DNA from: Bacteroidota bacterium
GTDB lineage: Bacteria > Bacteroidota > Bacteroidia > Bacteroidales > UBA932
NCBI GenBank assembly: GCA_017860395.1
Contig: JAGDMC010000104.1
Span: 1-5,725 of the forward strand
Direction: 5' to 3'
Length of the DNA stretch: 5,725 bases
Under the pieces are notes generated by a model. That model was not told the origin of the DNA. It ran no database searches and worked only from the letters and a program-made list of their open reading frames with translations. Made by a program: the position numbers and the translations under genes. Within the stretch, counting starts at the first letter, position 1, and each line of letters starts with the position of its first letter. This document shows positions 1-5,672 of this stretch, one piece after another.

Positions 1-534
1 AAAAAATTCGTTACCCTTTACAACTATGAACCTTTAGATACAACCAAAGGCTCTCCAAATATTTTTCGCGAACAGCCGTCGGCATACGTGAGCCGTGCAA
101 AAGAAATAGCATCAGGTTACAAAATGGGAGTGAGCACTCCGCTTTTCTCTTCTACAGGCGGAATGAAAATATCTGCAAACGGACTTGCCAGATATATGAT
201 GATGCACATGAATTACGGAAAGGACCCGATGTCGGGAAAAAGAATTATTTCCAAAAAGAGCTCAAAGCTTATGCAGGCACCGGTAATTGAAACCTCTCCG
301 GGCGAAACATACGGAATGTCATTAAGGCAGTCAACCAAACTTATTCCGGGAGAAATAATGACAGGGCATACAGGATCGGCATACGGCCTTTACAGTGCAA
401 TGTTTTTCCAGCCAGAAAAAGGTTTTGGAATAGTAATGATGACAAATGGCTGCCAGCCGGTTTATAAAGACGGGTTTGTGACTATTCAGCTGGAAACCAT
501 CAGAGCGCTTTATAATATTTTTATTGCAGAGTAA
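1..534 (+). CDS. Serine beta-lactamase-fold hydrolase (class C / PBP4*-like family), C-terminal part, 5' truncated by window
   Basis: The frame is open from base 1 to the TAA at 532-534, giving 177 visible residues. The real start lies upstream of the window; an internal GTG at 88 could be mistaken for it. Visible features fit the C-terminal half of the beta-lactamase / penicillin-binding-protein-like family (Pfam Beta-lactamase, PF00144). There is a glycine-rich STGGMKIS segment followed by an LARYM helix (about residues 50-65), typical of the 'GGL.S.A.DLARF' region. HTG at residues 123-125 is followed by a YGLYSAMFFQPEKGFGIVMMTNG-type strand pair and occupies the place of the KTG/HxG active-site triad. 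The SxxK nucleophile and YxN motifs would lie in the missing N-terminal part, so activity cannot be judged. Such proteins are usually periplasmic peptidases or esterases, and resistance function should not be assumed. The next gene starts 26 nt downstream. Confidence 0.88.
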   Translation, partial: KKFVTLYNYEPLDTTKGSPNIFREQPSAYVSRAKEIASGYKMGVSTPLFSSTGGMKISANGLARYMMMHMNYGKDPMSGKRIISKKSSKLMQAPVIETSPGETYGMSLRQSTKLIPGEIMTGHTGSAYGLYSAMFFQPEKGFGIVMMTNGCQPVYKDGFVTIQLETIRALYNIFIAE

Positions 535-536
535 GG

Positions 537-544
537 TATATTTG
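537..544 (+). promoter_or_regulatory. Possible Bacteroidetes -7 box (TATATTTG) before the glycosyltransferase gene
   Basis: TATATTTG matches the Bacteroidetes sigma-ABfr -7 consensus TAnnTTTG and lies 16 nt before the ATG at 561. I see no TTTG -33 box at the usual distance of about 19-21 nt upstream, and the implied 5' leader would be very short. It may be chance. The gene may simply be read through from the upstream gene. Confidence 0.2.
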
Positions 545-560
545 CAAGGACAAACAGCAG

Positions 561-1910
561 ATGAAAAGAGTTCTCATAATTACATATTACTGGCCCCCTG
601 CGGGAGGTTCCGGTGTTCAGAGATGGCTCAAGTTTGTCAAATACCTGCGGGAATTTGGCTACGAGCCTGTTGTCTACACCCCGGAAAGCCCGGAGTTTAT
701 GGCAATTGACGAGACTCTTGCAAAAGAAATTCCACAGGGTGTCGAGGTTGTCAAAAGAGAGATTTTTGAACCCTATTCAATCTATAAAATACTAACAGGG
801 AAGAGGGGAAAAACCCTTAAGCCGGGATTTATCAACACTGGCGGGTCGGGTGCAAAAGCCGTTCCTTTCAAGGAGAAACTGTCATTATTTATCCGGAGCA
901 ATATGTTTATACCGGATCCAAAAACATTCTGGATTTGTCCATCGGCACGGTTCCTGAAAAAATACCTCAAAGAAAATCCGGTTGAAGCAATTATCAGTAC
1001 AGGACCGCCTCACTCGATGCACCTCATTGCAAAGAAAGTTTCCGGGGCCACTGGAATTCCGTGGATTGCAGATTTCCGCGACCCGTGGACAAAGATGTAT
1101 ACCTTCAAATACATGAGGTACTCGGCTCCTGTTATTGCAATTCACAAAATTCTTGAGAAAAGCGTGGTGGAAAGCGCAGACGCAATAGTGACTGTTACCG
1201 GAACAATAGGAAGAGAGCTTCGTGCATTGCGGAAAAACGAATCGAAAGGGGTTGAGGCTGCGACGGATATGGGTGTTCATATTATAACCAACGGGTTCGA
1301 CAATGCCGATTTTTCTACAGAAAATGTACCTCTGGAAAACTCTTTTACCCTCACATATACAGGCCTTTTCGTAAGAACCCAGAATCCTGCTGAACTTTGG
1401 AAGGTGCTGGCAGAGAGGGTTCGTAACAGTTCTGTATTTGCAAAGGACCTCAAAATAAGGCTCATTGGCCATACAGACGGAGCCATCCTTGAAGACATTG
1501 AAAGCAACGGATTGGGCGGAAATCTGGAAATAATGGATTACATGCCGCATACCGAAGTAATAAAATGGCAAAGGGGTGCTCAGATACTTCTGCTTTCGGG
1601 GGGAATGGAGCCGGAGTCCAAAGGGATATTAACAGGCAAATTTTTTGAATATCTTGCTGCCCGCAGGCCGATACTCGGTTTTGGACCTAAAGGCGGAGAC
1701 ATGGACATTGCACTTGAGGAGTGCGAAGCCGGAAAGATGTTTGACTATGACAACAAGGCGGATATTGCCGAATGGATAGACCGCCGGTATGAAGAATACA
1801 AAGGGACAGGGATTCCGCCTGTTTCCGGGAAAATTGAGAAATACTCGCGCCGGGAACTTACTGCCAGGCTTGCGGGAGTCCTAAATGAAATAACAGAGAG
1901 AAAAATTTGA
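561..1910 (+). CDS. Glycosyltransferase, GT4-like (GT-B fold)
   Basis: The product is 449 aa, a normal length for a GT-B glycosyltransferase that moves a sugar from a nucleotide-sugar donor to a glycan or lipid-linked acceptor on the cytoplasmic side. The N-terminus reads MKRVLIITYYWPPAGGSGVQ, with the glycine-rich acceptor-domain loop PPAGGSGVQR at residues 12-21. Residues 146-151 (STGPPH) and 170-176 (ADFRDPW) are the conserved blocks of this Bacteroidetes-type GT4 subgroup. The second Rossmann domain begins near YTG (266-268). The donor-site segment contains KFFEYLAARRP, with E363 at the place of the second Glu of the GT4 E-x7-E motif. The first position of that motif appears to be Gly, a common variant in this subgroup. 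The start at 561 is supported by the motif position and an AAGGA at 546-550, 10 nt upstream. The stop TGA is 4 nt before the next ATG, implying an operon with the YfhO-like gene. Donor and acceptor are unknown. Confidence 0.93.
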   Translation: MKRVLIITYYWPPAGGSGVQRWLKFVKYLREFGYEPVVYTPESPEFMAIDETLAKEIPQGVEVVKREIFEPYSIYKILTGKRGKTLKPGFINTGGSGAKAVPFKEKLSLFIRSNMFIPDPKTFWICPSARFLKKYLKENPVEAIISTGPPHSMHLIAKKVSGATGIPWIADFRDPWTKMYTFKYMRYSAPVIAIHKILEKSVVESADAIVTVTGTIGRELRALRKNESKGVEAATDMGVHIITNGFDNADFSTENVPLENSFTLTYTGLFVRTQNPAELWKVLAERVRNSSVFAKDLKIRLIGHTDGAILEDIESNGLGGNLEIMDYMPHTEVIKWQRGAQILLLSGGMEPESKGILTGKFFEYLAARRPILGFGPKGGDMDIALEECEAGKMFDYDNKADIAEWIDRRYEEYKGTGIPPVSGKIEKYSRRELTARLAGVLNEITERKI

Positions 1911-1914
1911 GATT

Positions 1915-4473
1915 ATGATTAATTACAAAAAGATTCTGCCATATCTTATTGCGATACTGTCGTTCATAGTTATTGCATATATGTTTACCCCTCAGGTGTT
2001 TTCCGGGAAGGTGGTAAATCAGGGCGATATCGCTTCATGGAGAGGAATGGCAAACGAAATTATTTCTTACAACGAAGCAAACCCCGATAAGGACCCGGCG
2101 CTTTGGACAAATTCAATGTTTTCGGGGATGCCTGCCACAACAATTTCTGTGGTTTACGACGGAGACTTCACAGACTACCTCTATAAAATTCTCTTTGTAG
2201 GGCAACGCCCGCCAAGCTATCTGCTCATCAGCCTCATTGGCTCCTTCTTGCTTTTCCTTGCGTTTGGAGTGAATGTGTGGCTGTCGGTAATTGGAGCAAT
2301 AGCAATCTCTTTCTGCTCGTACAATATGCAGCTTATTCAGGTGGGCCACAACTCAAAAATGGTGGCAATAGCCTTTATGCCGTGGGTTTTGGCGGCTGTC
2401 GTATATGCCTATCGAAAAAAAGCTCTGCTTGGGGCACTGCTCTTCGCATTTGCCCTCAGTTTTCAGATTAAGGCAAACCACCCCCAGATTACATACTATC
2501 TTGCAATAATCATTGCCGGCTATGCAATAGCTCTGCTTTATACATCAGTTAAGGACAAATACTTCCTCAGGTTTTTAAGAACCTCGGTTTATCTTTTAAT
2601 TGCCGGAGCGATTGGAATAGCCACAAACATAAACCACCTCTGGCCAACATACGAGTATTCGAAATACACAATGAGGGGAGGATCGGAACTGGCAAAGGAA
2701 AAAGGGACAGAACAAAAGGGCCTCGAAATTGCCTATGCAACACAGTGGTCCTACAGCCCGGGCGAAACTCCAAATCTTTTGATTCCCAATTACAACGGTG
2801 GTTCTTCGGCGGGAGAACTTTCTAAAAACTCGGAATCCTACAAGGTTCTTCAATCGGGTTTTCAGGGTGCCGAGCAGATAATAAAACAAATGCCGCTTTA
2901 CTGGGGACCTCAGCCATTTACAGCAGGCCCGATGTATCTTGGTGCCATATCAATTTTCCTTTTCATTCTTGGGCTCATTTTGCTCAGGGGAGCCACTAAG
3001 TGGTGGATTGCGTCGGTGAGTTTGCTTGCGCTTCTGCTTTCGTGGGGGTCCAACTTTTTGCCGGTAACGGAATTCTTCTTCAACTATATTCCTCTTTATA
3101 ACAAATTCCGGACTGTATCAATGATTTTGGTGATTCTTCAGATAACAATACCGCTGCTTGCTTTCCTCACCGTGGACAAACTTCTCAAAGGGGAGTACGA
3201 CCAAAAGAAAGTGAAAACAGGGCTCATTATCTCTCTTGCAATAACTGCAGGATTCTCACTAATAATGGCAATTCTTCCGTCCCTGGCGGGTTCGTTCACA
3301 GGCGCTTCGGATACACAGTTGCCGGAACAACTCAGAGGTGCTTTGGTTCAGGACAGGCAATCTCTGCTTTCTGCAGATGCTTTCCGCTCTCTTGTATTTA
3401 TTCTTCTTGCCGGGGCTGCGCTTTGGTTTACAATCATGGGCAAACTTAAGAAAGAGTATATGTTTGCAATTCTGGGTGTGCTCATTATTGCCGACATGTG
3501 GAGCGTGGACAAGAGATATCTCAACGACTCCCATTTTGTTAAGAACAGGGATTTTGAACAACAATACTCAAAGAGGCCGGTAGATGAAATGATTCTTCAG
3601 GACAAAGACCCAAATTACAGGGTTCTCGATTTGAGTATAAATACATTTAATGATGCTCATGTGAGCTATCACCACAAGACTATAGGAGGCTACAGTCCTG
3701 CAAAACTTCAGAGATATCAGGATCTGATTGACAACTATATTATTCCTGAAATGCAGCAGATTGGCAAGGATTTAGCCGGTATAAAAACCATGGAAGAGGC
3801 GCAGGCCAAATTTGGAAACTACCCTATCCTGAATATGTTAAACACCCGGTATATCGTTATCGGAGCCCAGAATCCTCCGCTTGTTAATCACAATGCGCTT
3901 GGAAACGGATGGTTTGTAAATGAGGTAAAAGTGGCAGGCAATGTTACTGAGGAGATTGCCGGAATAGGAGCCATGGATTTGTCCAGGAGCGCAGTTGTTT
4001 CAAAAGAGTTTGAGGCAGCGGTTGCAGGTATTCCTGCTGTATCGGCGCCTGTTTCTTCGGATACTTTGATTGCGGCGTCTCAAACTGCTGTGATTGCAAC
4101 GTCTCAAACGTCCCTTGTCAAAGACACTGTTTCGTCTCCGGCGGAGTTCATTAAACTCACATATTACTCTCCAAATGAACTCACATACGAATACACTGCT
4201 TTAACAGAAAAACTTGCTGTATTCAGTGAGGTTTACTATCCTAAAGGATGGACTGCGTATATAGACGGGCAGCCAGCAGAGATTATCAATGCCGACTTTA
4301 TTCTGCGGGCACTTAAGGTTCCTGCGGGCAAGCATAAAGTTGAATTCAAATACAAGCCGGAATCCTTTACCAAAGGCGCAATGTATTCGAGAATTTCATC
4401 AGGATTGCTCATTTTACTGCTTTTGGCCGGAATAGGTGGCGAAATTTATAACAGAAGAGAGGAGAAAGCATAG
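1915..4473 (+). CDS. YfhO-family polytopic membrane protein (GT-C-like glycosyltransferase candidate)
   Basis: The product is 852 aa and highly hydrophobic, with about ten or more apparent membrane segments. These include residues 8-26, 102-117, 121-137 and a final helix at 827-845. After the first helix a large extracytoplasmic loop carries Gly37-Asp38, at the place of the loop-1 acidic residue of GT-C enzymes, and the family-typical block LWTNSMFSGMP (63-73). NHPQ at 188-191 is another recognisable family block. The C-terminal soluble part ends with YYPKGWTAYIDG (from 774) and a KVPAGKHKVEFKYKP stretch, the hallmark of YfhO proteins (Pfam PF09586). In Bacillus subtilis YfhO and Listeria GtlB, family members act as GT-C enzymes that glycosylate teichoic acid from a lipid-linked sugar. 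Bacteroidetes have no teichoic acid, so the acceptor here is unknown. The partner upstream is a GT4 gene 4 nt away, consistent with glycan assembly. The Ala/Ser/Thr/Val-rich stretch 698-744 looks like a flexible insert. Confidence 0.92.
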   Translation: MINYKKILPYLIAILSFIVIAYMFTPQVFSGKVVNQGDIASWRGMANEIISYNEANPDKDPALWTNSMFSGMPATTISVVYDGDFTDYLYKILFVGQRPPSYLLISLIGSFLLFLAFGVNVWLSVIGAIAISFCSYNMQLIQVGHNSKMVAIAFMPWVLAAVVYAYRKKALLGALLFAFALSFQIKANHPQITYYLAIIIAGYAIALLYTSVKDKYFLRFLRTSVYLLIAGAIGIATNINHLWPTYEYSKYTMRGGSELAKEKGTEQKGLEIAYATQWSYSPGETPNLLIPNYNGGSSAGELSKNSESYKVLQSGFQGAEQIIKQMPLYWGPQPFTAGPMYLGAISIFLFILGLILLRGATKWWIASVSLLALLLSWGSNFLPVTEFFFNYIPLYNKFRTVSMILVILQITIPLLAFLTVDKLLKGEYDQKKVKTGLIISLAITAGFSLIMAILPSLAGSFTGASDTQLPEQLRGALVQDRQSLLSADAFRSLVFILLAGAALWFTIMGKLKKEYMFAILGVLIIADMWSVDKRYLNDSHFVKNRDFEQQYSKRPVDEMILQDKDPNYRVLDLSINTFNDAHVSYHHKTIGGYSPAKLQRYQDLIDNYIIPEMQQIGKDLAGIKTMEEAQAKFGNYPILNMLNTRYIVIGAQNPPLVNHNALGNGWFVNEVKVAGNVTEEIAGIGAMDLSRSAVVSKEFEAAVAGIPAVSAPVSSDTLIAASQTAVIATSQTSLVKDTVSSPAEFIKLTYYSPNELTYEYTALTEKLAVFSEVYYPKGWTAYIDGQPAEIINADFILRALKVPAGKHKVEFKYKPESFTKGAMYSRISSGLLILLLLAGIGGEIYNRREEKA
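4066..4113 (+). repeat. Tandem 8-codon duplication inside the YfhO-like gene
   Basis: Two adjacent 24-nt units (4066-4089 and 4090-4113) match at 18 of 24 bases and encode LIAASQTA and VIATSQTS (residues 718-733). They sit in a low-complexity Ala/Ser/Thr/Val-rich stretch (about 698-744) between the conserved extracytoplasmic region and the C-terminal YYPKGW block. The in-frame duplication suggests a linker that tolerates length change. Confidence 0.7.
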
Positions 4474-4501
4474 ATTTCTGTAAGGTTTACGGTAATCGTG
4501 C

Positions 4502-4532
4502 GCCTCGCACCTTGCACGGAGGCAAGATTTTT
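4502..4532 (+). terminator. Probable intrinsic terminator after the YfhO-like gene
   Basis: GCCTC (4502-4506) pairs with GAGGC (4519-4523). GC at 4507-4508 pairs with GC at 4514-4515 around the loop ACCTT, leaving a 3-nt bulge. The hairpin is followed by AAGATTTTT, with the T run at 4528-4532. A competing stem, CTTGC/GCAAG (4511-4515 with 4522-4526), also ends next to the T run. It lies 28 nt after the stop codon at 4473 and would end the upstream transcript. Stem strength is moderate. The GCACCTTGC core recurs at 5619. Confidence 0.5.
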
Positions 4533-4549
4533 CCCCAGGGGAAATTTGT
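4507..4549 (+). repeat. Composite direct repeat, copy 1
   Basis: GCACCTTGCACGG (4507-4519) matches 5619-5631 at 12 of 13 bases. After a 9-nt extra piece (4520-4528), the 21 bases at 4529-4549 are identical to 5632-5652 (TTTTCCCCAGGGGAAATTTG plus T). Both copies point the same way and lie about 1.1 kb apart, bracketing the two small genes. Confidence 0.85.
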
Positions 4550-4639
4550 TAAAGTGCATACAACCTGATACTTATGCATTTTGCTAATTTTAGTTAATAT
4601 ATTGAATAACTGACACATAACAAATTTCCCCTGGGGAAG
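4529..4639. repeat. Inverted repeat: two 20-bp perfect arms around a 68-bp AT-rich segment, ending at a start codon
   Basis: Left arm TTCCCCAGGGGAAATTTGTT (4531-4550) is the exact reverse complement of the right arm at 4619-4638. Each arm contains its own palindrome, CCCC-A-GGGG on the left and CCCC-T-GGGG on the right. The ATG at 4640 begins two bases after the right arm. The spacer 4551-4618 is AT-rich and has no significant reading frame. It must hold the promoter of the following gene if that gene has its own, because a terminator-like hairpin lies just upstream. A TTTTG at 4579-4583 and AT-rich TTAATATATTGAATAA (from 4594) are the only promoter-like pieces, and they do not fit the Bacteroidetes consensus well. 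Confidence 0.9.
4551..4582. other. Small dyad inside the IR-flanked segment
   Basis: AAAGTGCATA (4551-4560) pairs with TATGCATTTT (4573-4582) through 10 pairs, one a G-U, around a 12-nt loop. Its core TGCATA/TATGCA is a perfect inverted repeat. It could be an operator, a transcript hairpin or chance. It begins immediately inside the left arm. Confidence 0.35.
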
Positions 4640-5041
4640 ATGAACAAGTCTAAACTCATAAACGCAATTATTGCAGCGGTGCTTTGCTCGCTGCTGGTTG
4701 TATTTATTGTACCTCAGAGACAGGAAAGATTTGTTGCAAATGTGAACGGGGCGGGTACTGCTGGAAGCGGTGAGTACAGCATTTCCGTGAGTTCGCAAAT
4801 GTCTGCGCTATCCCAGCAGGCTCAAAACGGAGGAGTTAACTTTGTTCAGCAGGCAAGGGCAGTTGGCGGGTCGGCATCGACAAACCTGCTGGCAAAAATA
4901 CGAGGTTATTCCATTGTCAGAGAGAGACTTCTTTCGATGGATTTCATATCGGCTCCTCAGAATATTTTTGAATTACCCGGATTTAACGTTTCTCCCAACA
5001 AAAGATATTTTGTCTTTGCTCTCAGGGAAATAATCATTTAG
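4640..5041 (+). CDS. Small membrane-anchored protein of unknown function
   Basis: The product is 133 aa. I do not recognise the family. Residues 6-25 form one strong hydrophobic helix (LINAIIAAVLCSLLVVFIVP) after a short basic start (MNKSK), fitting a signal anchor or signal peptide. Cys16 is preceded by AVL, which is not a good lipobox. The remainder (26-133), probably outside the cytoplasm, is rich in Ser, Gln, Gly and Ala up to about residue 85 and then more ordered, ending in the hydrophobic FVFALREIII. The ATG lies two bases after the inverted-repeat arm at 4619-4638. No good Shine-Dalgarno is seen except the GGGG of the palindrome, 4 nt before the ATG. The frame is closed upstream by TAA at 4607-4609 with no other ATG between. 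A terminator-like hairpin follows at 5062-5103. Codon use looks coding-like, so the gene is probably real. Confidence 0.72.
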   Translation: MNKSKLINAIIAAVLCSLLVVFIVPQRQERFVANVNGAGTAGSGEYSISVSSQMSALSQQAQNGGVNFVQQARAVGGSASTNLLAKIRGYSIVRERLLSMDFISAPQNIFELPGFNVSPNKRYFVFALREIII

Positions 5042-5061
5042 TTTTCTGATTATATAATTTT

Positions 5062-5103
5062 CACATTCAGCCATTTGTAATGCAAAAGGACTGGATGTGT
5101 TTT
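5062..5103 (+). terminator. Intrinsic terminator between the two small genes
   Basis: CACATTCAG (5062-5070) pairs with CTGGATGTG (5091-5099), nine pairs including one G-U. CC/GG (5071-5072 with 5088-5089) and TTTG/CAAA (5074-5077 with 5083-5086) extend it to a loop of TAATG. TTTT at 5100-5103 follows directly. The hairpin lies 20 nt after the stop at 5041 and ends 30 nt before the next ATG at 5134. That leaves very little room for a separate promoter unless it overlaps the hairpin. Confidence 0.6.
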
Positions 5104-5133
5104 CCGTATTTATTATAATCAAAAACAATCATT

Positions 5134-5610
5134 ATGAACGCAAATCAAATAGAGATAATCAAAAAAATGAATGCCGGAGTACTGGCACTGACAATTGTAC
5201 TTGTTTCCGCAGCAGTAGTTGCTATAATCTTTTCACAGAACACTATCGGGGCACTATTGCTATTAACCGGGATTATTATTTTCGCCATAAAAGGCAAGCA
5301 GGAAGTTTACAAACTTACCGGCAGCAAAATTAAAAGAGGAACTTACTACTTTGATAAAGATATAATCTCCAGAGTAGAGAATATTATTACGGGTGGCTTT
5401 GAAGAAGACGCGGCGATTTTGCCACTTCTTGAAAACGGCGGCGGTAAAATGGAGACAATAATGACTGCAGACAAAGAATTTATTGCCGTTCAGCTTTTCC
5501 GCTTTGTTCCTCACAAGTTTGAAGAGACAACGGAACATATTTGCTACACAGGGATAAAGGCTAAAAAGCTGATAGAGTGTATAGAGAAAAGTAAAAAACT
5601 CACAAAATAA
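5134..5610 (+). CDS. Small two-helix inner-membrane protein of unknown function
   Basis: The product is 158 aa. I do not recognise the family. Residues 14-33 (AGVLALTIVLVSAAVVAIIF) and 38-53 (IGALLLLTGIIIFAIK) form a membrane hairpin. A charged soluble domain follows, about 54-158, which the positive KGK after helix 2 suggests is cytoplasmic. It contains GSKIKRGTYYFD (63-74), a Gly-rich ENGGGKMET stretch and a Lys-rich end. His126 in PHKFEE and the HICY segment are the only potential metal- or redox-type residues, too few to suggest a function. The start at 5134 has an A-rich leader without Shine-Dalgarno, as is common in Bacteroidetes. ATG 5167 (residue 12) is a possible but less likely start, since the basic IKKMN segment suits the cytoplasmic end of helix 1. 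By eye it is more AT-rich than the upstream operon. Confidence 0.83.
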   Translation: MNANQIEIIKKMNAGVLALTIVLVSAAVVAIIFSQNTIGALLLLTGIIIFAIKGKQEVYKLTGSKIKRGTYYFDKDIISRVENIITGGFEEDAAILPLLENGGGKMETIMTADKEFIAVQLFRFVPHKFEETTEHICYTGIKAKKLIECIEKSKKLTK

Positions 5611-5614
5611 CATT

Positions 5615-5635
5615 CCGTGCACCTTGCGCGGTTTT
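5615..5635 (+). terminator. Intrinsic terminator after the two-helix gene
   Basis: CCGTGC (5615-5620) pairs with GCGCGG (5626-5631) around the loop ACCTT, six pairs with one G-U, directly followed by TTTT (5632-5635). It begins 4 nt after the stop TAA at 5608-5610. The T run is also the first part of the palindromic repeat at 5632-5672, so terminator and repeat are fused. The ACCTT loop flanked by GC is shared with the hairpin at 4502-4532. Confidence 0.6.
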
Positions 5636-5652
5636 CCCCAGGGGAAATTTGT
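5619..5652 (+). repeat. Composite direct repeat, copy 2
   Basis: Same-orientation partner of 4507-4549. GCACCTTGCGCGG (5619-5631) matches 4507-4519 with one difference, and 5632-5652 is identical to 4529-4549. The 9-nt piece between the two blocks in copy 1 is absent here. Confidence 0.85.
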
Positions 5653-5672
5653 CAAATTTCCCCTGGGGAAAA
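5632..5672. repeat. Perfect 41-nt inverted repeat ending on a start codon
   Basis: TTTTCCCCAGGGGAAATTTG (5632-5651) and its exact reverse complement (5653-5672) flank a single T at 5652. Each half contains a nested palindrome, TTTCCCC-A-GGGGAAA (5633-5647) and TTTCCCC-T-GGGGAAA (5657-5671). The final A is the first base of the ATG at 5672. As RNA it would fold into a 19-bp hairpin with a GUC loop reaching into the start codon. On the + strand it is followed by TTTTT at 5675-5679, so terminator activity is also possible. Confidence 0.92.

Noticed and set aside
88..534. GTG at 88 as the start of the first gene
   Set aside because: The same frame is open and family-like back to base 1, and the beta-lactamase-fold catalytic N-terminal half must lie upstream, so this GTG is internal.
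885..1571. Minus-strand open frame of 228 codons inside the glycosyltransferase gene
   Set aside because: It is antisense to a gene with clear GT4 motifs; its sequence is Cys/Arg/His-rich with no domain.
4487..4798. Minus-strand open frame of 103 codons covering the first inverted repeat, sharing TNFPWGK with another minus-strand frame
   Set aside because: The shared peptide is only the translation of the repeated palindrome in the same frame. The rest overlaps the better-supported + strand gene at 4640, and no protein family is recognisable.
5091..5119. E. coli-type promoter with CTGGAT and TATAAT (5114-5119) before the gene at 5134
   Set aside because: The -35 match is poor, it overlaps the terminator hairpin, it leaves only a few bases of leader, and Bacteroidetes use a different promoter consensus.
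5263..5655. Minus-strand open frame of 130 codons beginning in the second repeat
   Set aside because: It lies antisense to the 158-aa two-helix gene, whose + strand frame has a clear membrane-hairpin pattern. The composition is Phe/Cys/Lys-rich and looks like an antisense shadow.
4507..5672. Integron-type gene cassette with attC sites
   Set aside because: The elements lack recognisable attC core sites (GTTRRRY and RYYYAAC), no integrase is visible, and the two copies differ in internal architecture. A generic repeat is the safer description.
4507..5672. CRISPR array
   Set aside because: There are only two copies about 1.1 kb apart with genes between them, not short regular spacers.
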